Shown in pieces: positions 8,299 through 15,545 of a stretch of 15,545 bases of DNA. The notes below the pieces were generated by a model. That model did no database searches. It was not told the origin of the DNA and saw only the letters and a list, made by a program, of their open reading frames with translations. Position 1 is the stretch's first letter, and every line of letters begins with the position of its first letter. Source of the DNA: Cephalothrix spiralis (lineage: Eukaryota > Nemertea > Palaeonemertea > Archinemertea > Cephalotrichidae); assembly GCA_032353305.1 (NCBI GenBank), contig JAUCNG010001125.1, positions 1 to 15,545 on the forward strand, in the 5' to 3' direction. The translations under genes and the position numbers were made by a program.

Positions 8299-11200
8299 AT
8301 GCCGATTTGTGGGCCAAAATTGTCAGTATGTGGAATGATTTTAAGTATATGGGGAGTCGTTATGTTGGTAAGTATTGGATACTGATATTTGAACCCTGAA
8401 ATCACATCATAATTCTTAACTAATAATTTATTAAATTTTACCTGATTTCAACTTTTCAAGTTCAACTTCAAATTGATTCATCATGTTCAACCGAGCTTCA
8501 GTTCGAATTTCTAAACTTATCAAACCTTATCTATAGTATAGTGCACTTTTTAGTCATTTAACTAGGTCAACATTGTATTGTCGTAGGTACATGGTGAGTC
8601 TTTGGTGACCACATGTACGAGACCCATCCAGGACCAGATGGAATACACCAATGTCATGTGGGACTCTTACTTGCAAAAGGATATAAAGCATCTGGAGAAA
8701 ACCAAAATGTACAGGAAACACAGCAGGCTGACCTTTGATAAAGATCTGCTGGGGCAGTGTGGAAAGCTGGTCATTTTAAGGCAATATCTCACGCCCAGAC
8801 TCAGAAGTTTGCACTTCGCCCCAAAGAACTTCGGGCGAAAACTTGAAATTGAATGGTGATTTCCTTGCTAAATGGTGCAAATTTTTGAATGAAAATGTGC
8901 ACCAAAACAAATTGGTGCACAATAGATTGTGTTTTCAAGAATTTCATACCTGTTGGGGCGCAAACTATCCGACGAAATCACGAAAATATATTCTGAAATA
9001 TCACGCTATTTATAACCACAATGAGCCGCCATTTTTGATGGCCGCGGACATCACCGATAGAGGTCATCGTCGTACTTAAATAACGTCAATAAGAGCACCA
9101 CTTGAAATATATTTGGAAATTATGTACGGTATATATATCAAGAATGATATTTCTATACATAACATGATTGGGATCAATAGATATCGCACAGGGTAGGCAC
9201 ATGTTTAAATAGGTTAATATAATGATTCCAAATAAGTCTGAGACTTGATGACCTAAAAAAAAAGGTCATTCATTTGAAAAATATACAATTCTTGGGGCGC
9301 AAATTTGGGGGTAAATTCCCCACAAAATCTATCACACTGAATTAAAGACCTTCGGTTCAAGGTTAGCAAACTTCTGAGTCTGGTCTCACGCGACAACTTA
9401 CATCGTTCAACAGCCACAGCTGCCACACCAATCTCGCGCGGCTGATCTGCCTGATCATATTTTCAACCCAGGCTGGTGTGCGCAATCTCAGTCATCATTA
9501 TTTAAGTCAGCTCTGCTGGCTTGAATTTCGAAACACCGCCTCAGATTTAGATAGGGAGTCTTGTTCCTACTTCCATTCAGAAAAAAATAGAATACCCCAC
9601 GATCCTAACAGTCTTTATCCTGATCCTGTGACTGAAAATTTTTTTTCAATGTAGGATTTGCAAGCCTTTTATCCTGATTTTTGAAGAAATCAGGCATGTC
9701 CCCTAAAAAACCTCATTAATTTAAAACACCAGTTGACTTCAATATTATAATACAAAAATGTATTTGATTTTAAATATCCCTCAGCTTTTTGTCGGTTAGA
9801 TCATTGTTTATGATTAGGGAGAACACATTGAGCCTGGTGTTTACTATGATTTATTTAGATATCTGTATTTGATTGCCCAATACTGTGGCTGAGAAAAACA
9901 ATCGCACACATACTCTGGTATACATATTTAATGCGCCTGCAATATTTTATTTAACTACATGGGTTTAGACAGGGTGGAAAGTTTGTATAAGCTGCTGTGT
10001 GGGAATGCGCCAAAAATTTAGTCCTACAACCTGTCGCAGATTTCATCAAATACTGAAATCCAAGATTTATAAATTGCTGTGGATCTGAAATATTTCGTAG
10101 AAGATCGGTCGCGAAATTTTCAACCACCGGCCACGCCTTTTTGGGTATTCAAAATTATTGATGACCTTTTTTTTTAGGTAATCAAAATGAAACTACATGT
10201 ACCTCTTTAAAGCCAAAAAATCATTTATTCATTTGGTTACCGTCATCTGCGCCTGCGTTTTCCTGTTGCCGCATTCAAAGAGCCACATCAAAATTGCCGC
10301 AATCCAGGTATTTGCCTCAATTTCACCAAAAATTGCTGCAAAAAATGGTTGCAGCAGCAGTTGAGATGATGTGAGCTGCAGAGCGAGATCTTGCCCTAAA
10401 ATGTCCAGCTTTCCATACTGGGGGTTTAGTTATTCCATCCATGTCAAGTGAAAGTTCAAAATATTGGTAACACTAAACGAATAAACATGTTATTTTAGTT
10501 CTTCAGTCATTCTGATGAAATTGTCAATAATTATTTTTATTCATTGAAATACAGAACGTTAATTAATTAATAACAAGGAAAACAGCATACTGTGTAAAGA
10601 TAAGATCTCATAGTTTTTGAAAATCTTAACTAATTTTAAAAAGGAGTGTCAAGGAATCTGTAAATTTGATTTAATTTCAGGAAATGACAAAAAAATCCTT
10701 ACCACTCACCGATTTTCTCAAAAGTACAAACTTGAATAAAAATTTGAACCCCCAGCAACTTAATTTATAAGTTTGGGGGTACTCTAGTCATACTCATAAT
10801 GAAAATAATTTAAATTGAAAAAAATGATAGATGATAATAATCATTCGATTTACTCAAAATTGCCTATGGCCACGTTTATCAGCGTTAAGTACAAACTTCT
10901 TTTGCATTTAGCCTGTACCAATCAACTTTTTTGGCATTTAGTTGGTGTAATTGCTATTTGATAGAAGAATGCTGAGCTGATAGGCATTATTTTTGTTGCA
11001 ACAAATTTTGATTGATTAATAGAAGATTGCCGAGTTGAAAGACAAGGAAAGACACAAAAATTTCCATTACCTTGAAAACTGTGGCAAAATTTCATTTGGG
11101 GAGCAAGTTCAAATACTTTTAGATAATTCTACTGACAAATTCAAATTGATTGCCCAATTAAAATTTCTATAATTTTCTTTTCAGTTTTTCATGGGAGTTT

Positions 11201-11412
11201 TCCTGAGAGTCCATGCAGCTACTTTTATTGAAGATCTTCCAATTGACGAAAAGGAATGGCTCAAAAAGAATTTAACAATGGAATATGTTTATGACAAATA
11301 TGACCAAGCTTCTTATAACTGTTTTGTAGCCGCCGCTGTTTATGTAGCTGTTATGCTCTTTTCCTTCCTTCAATACAAATTAAATATGAAATCAAATTAT
11401 AACACACAATAA
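8299..11412 (+). CDS. RNASEK: Ribonuclease kappa, V-ATPase-associated membrane protein, 2 coding exons
   Basis: Join of 8299-8367 and 11185-11412, phase 0 intron with GTAAGT donor and TTTTCAG acceptor. The product is 98 residues, the same length as human RNASEK. Exon 1 gives MPICGPKLSVCG and the first half of helix 1; exon 2 continues with FFMGVFLRVHAATFIEDLP. Family signatures visible are CGPK (4-7), FIEDLP (37-42) and the DQASYNCFVAA stretch (63-73) leading into helix 2. Predicted membrane segments are about residues 9-31 and 70-87, joined by a polar loop with a sequon NLT (52-54), and followed by a short basic tail. Known role: RNASEK is a small subunit of the V-ATPase membrane sector and is needed for endosomal acidification and endocytic uptake; an RNase activity was reported for the family, but its catalytic residues are not settled and none can be pointed to here. 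It shares a promoter with the Phafin gene. Confidence 0.96.
8602..8760 (+). mobile_element. Degenerate LINE reverse-transcriptase 3' fragment
   Basis: The frame includes TRPIQDQMEYTNVMWDSYLQ and then KDIKHLEKTKMYRKHSR (about codons 6-43). This fits the conserved C-terminal block of non-LTR retrotransposon reverse transcriptases (RP..EY..vWdPyl.kdi..lEkvQrraaR), with changes at normally conserved sites (Gln insertion, KM for VQ). Upstream catalytic motifs are absent, so this is a dead, 5'-truncated copy, probably of a Jockey/CR1-type element. The right boundary is not defined. Confidence 0.6.
8897..8920. repeat. Perfect 9-bp hairpin
   Basis: GTGCACCAA (8897-8905) and TTGGTGCAC (8912-8920) are exact reverse complements with a 6-nt loop, inside the RNASEK intron just right of the LINE fragment. 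Confidence 0.8.
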
Positions 11413-12185
11413 TTTAGAACTCATCGGACAAATCATCATTCATCGTCATTGTAAGCTCCATATGCATTCATGATCATAAAAGAACACTTTGCAACATGAT
11501 TTTGGTGGCGTGGAATGGACATGGATTCATTAAGCACAATGGTAGAGGAAAAAACACTAGTCATTTCAGGAACAATCGATTGTTTTGAATGTTAATGTAA
11601 TGGAAGTGATGTTATGAAAAATTATTTTGAATGTACACAATGTATATAAAAGTTAGTGAGTCGTAAGATATTAACAGGGGCCCAGCTGAAGCCTCTGATA
11701 TTTGAAACTATACGGTTTTCGCTGCTTGGAATTGATTTAGCCTACCAAATAGTTTAATTATGTGTGCTATACCAACGGAATGCTTAAAATTTTACTAGAT
11801 GACAATGTGTCTACAGAATATTTAATTAATGAAGAATAATTCCAACACTATAATAACATTCTTTGATATTTCACATTCCATTAGTAAACATTTTTTCAAT
11901 CAAATTGAAATCAAGTACATGTATACATAAAACGTATTCTACAAATAAGTTGTCTTTTAGACCTGATATGCTGATAAGCCAGTGTATTAGTTATAGTATC
12001 TACAGTATATGTTTTATTGCATATCCATATCTCCTAAAAGACTATTATAAAGGTAATTCGTACTAATGCTAGGAATAGAGAATTAGTTAGAGATAATTTA
12101 TTTAATTGCATTTGAGATCTTTAGAACAATGTGATAGATACATTTATATAAAATTACTGTATAATGTGTAAAATATGTGTTATAT

Positions 12186-12191
12186 ATTAAA
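12186..12191 (+). terminator. Candidate RNASEK poly(A) signal ATTAAA
   Basis: A common variant hexamer, followed within 20-30 nt by a TGTATAGAGTGTGTATAT stretch that fits a GU-rich downstream element. Confidence 0.35.
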
Positions 12192-12735
12192 TACCTATTG
12201 TATAGAGTGTGTATATATTGATAATAGACGTTGTATTCATTGTATTTTCAAAAGGGATACTTGATATCAGCTGAAGGATTCTTTAATCTTAAATTATTAA
12301 GAATAAGTCATTAAGTTAAGATTTGTAACATGTATAAATTATTCCATGGTGATATATTTTCTAACAACAAGATGTGCTGCACATTTTCTGGCGATATGGG
12401 TTATACTGGATTGCTTTCAGTGCACCTAAAAGAGCTAGTAACTTTTCATGACAAGAGCAATTTTGAGTACATGTAATCGAATACAAACGATATGCTTACC
12501 AGTGACCTGGGTTGATAAAAATGTCTACTTGGTATCATTTTAAAGCAAAACAATTTAGGCTTATAAATTCGAGGGTAATTCTTGCAGATTAACCAAAGAC
12601 CCGTTATAGTATTAATTGTCTTATTTGTATTAATTTTACTTTGTAATAAGTAAATACCACAAAGCTTTGTTTAAGCTACAGCATTTGATGGTAAACTTTG
12701 ATCAATTTAATTGGATGTATTTGGTTCATGAATTC

Positions 12736-12741
12736 AATAAA
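12736..12741 (+). terminator. Candidate RNASEK poly(A) signal AATAAA
   Basis: First canonical hexamer I found on the plus strand after the RNASEK stop. It lies just before the first inverted-repeat element begins. Confidence 0.4.
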
Positions 12742-12831
12742 TAGTATTTGAATACAATATGAAAAATACTTTACACCTTTTTACTAATTCGTTATCCTGG
12801 GAGAAGGCTAAGTAAATGAAAATAACAATAG

Positions 12832-13112
12832 TAGGCGGTTTTATTGTGACAACTGCAAGTAACTACTGAAGTTAAAAAGCCCGAGCCTGCTCAAAAAACA
12901 CTTGCAGTAATTTTAATTAACGATGTTGATAATAGAGGTTAATTTATTGTCATCAACTCCAGTAACTACGTAGTAACTGTAAGTAACTATTCGTATTTAT
13001 AATGCATTGTTGTTAGTTGAGTTGTGACAAAACCCGGAAGCGGAACTGTTATTCCAGCATGCCAATCCATTATATCATAGTAACTTATAGTTGTCACAAT
13101 AAAAACCGCCTA
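12832..13112. mobile_element. MITE 1, TA-flanked (Tc1/mariner-like), about 277 bp
   Basis: GGCGGTTTTATTGTGACAAC at 12834-12853 is inverted at 13090-13110 with one extra T. TA dinucleotides flank both ends (12832-12833, 13111-13112), as expected for the TA target duplication of Tc1/mariner-type elements. AGTAACT occurs five times in the same orientation inside (12858, 12961, 12972, 12982, 13079). No transposase is encoded, so the element is non-autonomous. Confidence 0.8.
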
Positions 13113-13210
13113 GTATCTCCTTGGCAGTTTTAGTTTTTCCTGAAGAAAGGAGACATGTTATTCTGTACATGATCGACTCAATATTTTATAGACATGGTAC
13201 TATATATTCG

Positions 13211-13649
13211 CTGGTTAAACTTCATATTTTTTGACCAGTAAAACCCTTTTTGATCCATGATGTTCCGACATCATTTCTTGAAAATTTAAAAATCGCCGGT
13301 TGCTCAGTTTTCGAGAAATGCGGATGCACGGGCGAGTTATAATAGGGTTACGGATGCGCTTATTTCAAAAATGCATATTTTTATATTTCCGTAATACAAT
13401 TATATGACATGAAATCGGCTGTTACCGAGTTATTGATGTTAATGACGTTAATACACCTATCTAACTCTGTAATGGCTGATTTTACGTCACATAAATGTAT
13501 TACGGACAGATAGGAACATGCCCCTATTTTACCGGAATCCGTTGTCATTTTTGCGGATGCGCTTCCCTAAAACTCGGTAAATGATTTCGAGACACCATAG
13601 ATCAAACTCCAAAGGGTTTTACTGGTCAACGAAGATGAAGTTTTACCGG
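13211..13649. mobile_element. MITE 2, long foldback element, about 439 bp
   Basis: The end at 13211-13254 is the imperfect inverted copy of 13601-13649, sharing TTGACCAGTAAAACCCTTT. Inner arms also pair: 13389-13432 with 13462-13505 (outermost word CCGTAATAC), leaving a loop of about 29 nt at 13433-13461. Intermediate stretches (GCGGATGC words, TCGAGA/TCGAAA words) pair loosely, so the whole element is a long imperfect palindrome. No target duplication is obvious and no protein is encoded. Confidence 0.8.
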
Positions 13650-13884
13650 TGGAGAAGAAACAATTCATAGTGAATTAATTACTCAGAGGCAGATTTTAAA
13701 ATTTTAGATATATATTTTGAAATAATTTATAATTATAATTAATTTACTGTTAAGAAAATCTTCTGATGAAGCATCGCGGGCCCGAAATGAGCAACAAACA
13801 ATAGGCTCATCTAATAACACTGAGGTATACTTGATCTTTGGCAGTCCGCTCCCTTTGTTTTGATTCTTCAAACTAGCGGTGCTT
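13650..13884. other. Spacer between MITE 2 and MITE 3
   Basis: AT-rich, with a more GC-rich piece around 13765-13860 (GCATCGCGGGCCCGAAATG) that looks like part of another old repeat. Nothing was identified. Confidence 0.4.
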
Positions 13885-14161
13885 GACTATACGCTTTACA
13901 GTCAGCTTTTTTATGCAACTTAGGCGGGTTATCATAATACAGCCGGTCATGTATCGCCGATGTTATTGTTTCAGATTCGCTGATCTAGCGAATGCAGCTT
14001 ATCGGAGCTGAACTCCCCATGGCGCTTATAACGACCGCGTATATCTTGTTTATAGAACACCTGTGTAAGTTTAGTCTGATTTTACCCATATCTGGTCAGA
14101 ACCAGATCTCAAAGCAAAACATCAGCGATACATGACCGTCTGAATATGCTAAAGTATAGTC
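13885..14161. mobile_element. MITE 3, inverted-repeat element, about 277 bp
   Basis: Ends GACTATAC (13885-13892) and GTATAGTC (14154-14161) are exact reverse complements, extending to GACTATAC..TTTA. Inside, GGTCATGTATCGCCGATGTT (13945-13964) is inverted as AACATCAGCGATACATGACC (14118-14137) with one mismatch. The left arm is about 36 nt longer between these blocks, so one arm has an insertion or the other a deletion. No coding capacity. Confidence 0.7.
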
Positions 14162-14484
14162 TTTTCCTGGGAATTTCATATTTCATCAAGTAGTATAAAT
14201 GGACATAGTACAGATATCTACCTCTTGTTTACTAGAATAGGGTTATCCCAGCTTATCAACACTTGAGCACGAAGCTGCTCGTTATTAAGTCTATTGGATA
14301 CATGAGAGCAATCCAAGTCCGATATATTTGGGAAATTGAGTTATTTAACAAACAAACAAATAAATTCATTCCAATTTATAGTATAATGAAATCATAATAT
14401 TTTATTTCATCAATGCATAATTGAACATGACATACATGTACATGTATATAAATAAAATAATTTAAAAACCAAATGCACCATTGT

Positions 14485-14560
14485 TTAAGCACGGATTAAT
14501 CCGTTAGCTAGAGTCCCATTTCCACAGACGACTGTAAGACTTTTATGTACGATGATGACC
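14485..14560 (-). other. Weak candidate 3' terminal exon of an unknown minus-strand gene
   Basis: A good acceptor (TTTGAATTTTCAG, ending at 14561) is followed by 24 open codons to TAA (14487-14485), with a minus-strand AATAAA at 14406-14401 about 80 nt beyond. The 24 residues match nothing I know, and the partner exon is unproven. A 14-bp perfect palindrome (14491-14504) overlaps its end. Confidence 0.15.
14491..14504. repeat. 14-bp perfect palindrome
   Basis: ACGGATTAATCCGT is its own reverse complement. It contains GGATTA in both orientations, the Bicoid/Otx homeodomain word (the K50 class), so it is formally a head-to-head homeodomain dimer site. Confidence 0.7.
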
Positions 14561-14773
14561 CTGAAAATTCAAATGGAATAATTTTACTAAAAACAGAAAT
14601 AAGTTACATGTACGATGTGGTAATAATGCATTATTCAATAAAATGCAGAAAACCCGGTTAGTGCGAAAATAGCGATGCATTGCGCTGAAAATTGATCGAT
14701 CCATTAGGGGTGGTTGTCTTGAAAGTACATGCACCACAGTCTCCAAAGTGATTTTTTTGGAAGATTACAACAT

Positions 14774-14990
14774 GACCTTCACTAACTTGACATTTTCGTC
14801 ACTTAGCAGACACCACCTCAAAACACCCACCCCCAAACCATCACCAACTTGACATTCGTCACTTGGCAGACATCACCTCAAAACACCGACCCCAAACCAT
14901 CACTATTTTGACATTTCTTTTCACCTTTCAGACCATGGTAGAAAACAACCACTCTATATAATTTTTCATGGAACAGGTAGAAAACACCCA
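14774..14990 (+). repeat. Minisatellite, copy B (3-4 units, 60-bp period)
   Basis: Units start near 14774 (partial), 14815 and 14875, the last two exactly 60 bp apart, each beginning ACCTCAAAACACC and containing AAACCATCAC and TTGACATT. Degenerate GGTAGAAAAC pieces continue to about 14990. It is the same family and orientation as 5233-5399. Copies 14815 and 14875 are much more alike than the units of copy A, so expansion here is more recent. Confidence 0.85.
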
Positions 14991-15180
14991 CTGCAATTTG
15001 CTTTTATATTTTGCGATAATTATCTGTAGTATTTGCAAATAAAACCCTCCGATTTCTGATGGATCCCCTGTACATCTACATTGTACTCCTTTAGTGATCT
15101 TTAGTGCTAATTTCCCCAGTGTGGTACCAGAATGGAACGCGGTCATATTTTGTCGATTTGCGCAACCCTAAAATGTATCC

Positions 15181-15381
15181 TCATGTAATTCTATCCCACA
15201 AAGTATTGATATCGACCTCTTTAATTTTTATTCCGACATCATTTATATTTAAATTAAGTAAAAGGCAATATGCTAATTTTTTCAATAATGGACTCCCATT
15301 TAGAACGTTTTTTTCAATGCCAAATCTGTAGAAACTTCCCAGTAGTATGTAAAGTGAGGGTCCTGGCGCAGTAGACGCCAT
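15181..15381 (-). CDS. Uncertain ORF, possible first exon of an unknown gene
   Basis: A 66-codon frame starts at AAAATGGCGTCT, a favourable Kozak context typical of animal genes, with CCGGAAGT (ETS-type, minus strand, about 15400-15415) roughly 25 bp upstream. The protein begins MASTAPGPSLYILLGSFYRF and I do not recognise a family. No strong splice donor lies in the frame before the TGA, and no partner exon was found. It could equally be chance or an old repeat. Confidence 0.2.
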   Translation of the reverse strand: MASTAPGPSLYILLGSFYRFGIEKNVLNGSPLLKKLAYCLLLNLNINDVGIKIKEVDINTLWDRIT

Positions 15382-15495
15382 TTTGGATTTACTGACATCA
15401 TAGACTTCCGGATTTTGCTTGAATCACTTCGAGGGTTATTTATATTAATTATTAAGACTCTGATAGGTGAATCATGATCCACAATTATTTTTGGA

Positions 15496-15524
15496 GGGGT
15501 AGGGGGTAGGGATAAAAAAGGGGG
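15496..15524 (+). other. G-quadruplex-prone G-run
   Basis: Four G-tracts of 4, 5, 3 and 5 bases (15496-15499, 15502-15506, 15509-15511, 15520-15524) with loops of 2, 2 and 8 nt fit a three-tetrad G-quadruplex with one long loop. It stands out in AT-rich sequence at the window edge. Confidence 0.6.
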
Positions 15525-15545
15525 TAAAAATGAAGTATTTGAAAC

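Larger units (their letters stand above)
8368..11184 (+). other. RNASEK intron (2.8 kb)
   Basis: The intron carries a decayed LINE fragment (8602-8760), a perfect 9-bp hairpin (8897-8920) and relatively GC-richer patches at about 9340-9560 and 10080-10400 that look like old repeat insertions. I recognise no further coding exon in it. A frame at 8843-9079 follows the LINE fragment but has no recognisable protein signature. Confidence 0.85.
11413..12760 (+). other. RNASEK 3' UTR and downstream flank
   Basis: No coding signal follows the TAA at 11410-11412. ATTAAA at 12186-12191, followed by a GT-rich stretch, is a possible early poly(A) signal. AATAAA at 12736-12741 is the first canonical one I found. 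Transcripts of either 0.8 or 1.3 kb of 3' UTR are therefore plausible. Confidence 0.5.

Noticed and set aside
8843-9079. 78-codon frame after the LINE fragment
   Set aside because: It overlaps the preceding frame, shows no reverse-transcriptase or other signature, and is interrupted by a perfect hairpin; probably noncoding.
11863-12066. 67-codon frame in the RNASEK 3' flank
   Set aside because: Low-complexity AT-rich composition without a domain; it lies in the presumed 3' UTR.
13750-13870. Possible 3' end of a retrotransposon (ATGAAGCATCGCGGGCCCGAA)
   Set aside because: The resemblance to retroelement tails is vague, and no coding or terminal structure supports it.
15181-15331. Overlapping plus-strand frame 15104-15331 at the right edge
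   Set aside because: No recognisable protein, and it mirrors the minus-strand frame at 15181-15381, which has the better start context.

Overview
This is eukaryotic nuclear DNA: AT-rich, with intron-split genes, GT-AG splice sites, poly(A) signals, microsatellites and small inverted-repeat transposons. Both genes are conserved animal families, so the source is a metazoan. The many ACATGTA/TACATGT words and the short dispersed repeats resemble mollusc, especially bivalve, genomes, but that placement is an impression and not proof.

Two genes can be reconstructed in full from splice junctions that preserve the reading frame. On the minus strand, seven coding exons (7988 down to 537) encode a 235-residue PH + FYVE protein of the Phafin family (PLEKHF1/2-like), a PI3P-binding endosome/lysosome adaptor. 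On the plus strand, two coding exons (8299-8367 and 11185-11412) encode a 98-residue ribonuclease kappa (RNASEK), a two-helix membrane protein associated with the V-ATPase.

The two genes are head to head, with 310 bp between their start codons. This shared promoter holds a CLEAR/E-box-like site (GTCACGTGAT), a second MITF/TFE-type site (GTCACATGAT) and an ETS site (CCGGAAGT on the minus strand). Since both products act in the endolysosomal/acidification system, co-regulation through a TFEB/MITF-type factor is an attractive hypothesis.

Layout: 1-536, 3' flank of the Phafin gene with a candidate poly(A) signal; 537-7988, the Phafin gene, with a 3.5 kb intron holding a minisatellite, a TA microsatellite and a GC-rich patch; 7989-8298, bidirectional promoter; 8299 to about 12.75 kb, RNASEK, whose 2.8 kb intron holds a decayed LINE reverse-transcriptase tail; 12832-14161, three different inverted-repeat (MITE-like) elements in a row; 14.4-15.5 kb, mostly noncoding sequence with a second copy of the minisatellite family, two weak hints of a minus-strand gene and a G-quadruplex-prone G-run.

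I see no CRISPR array, operon, phage or other prokaryotic system, and no intact transposase. The most interesting items are the divergent endolysosomal gene pair with its promoter motifs, the missing acidic tail of the Phafin protein, and the MITE cluster.
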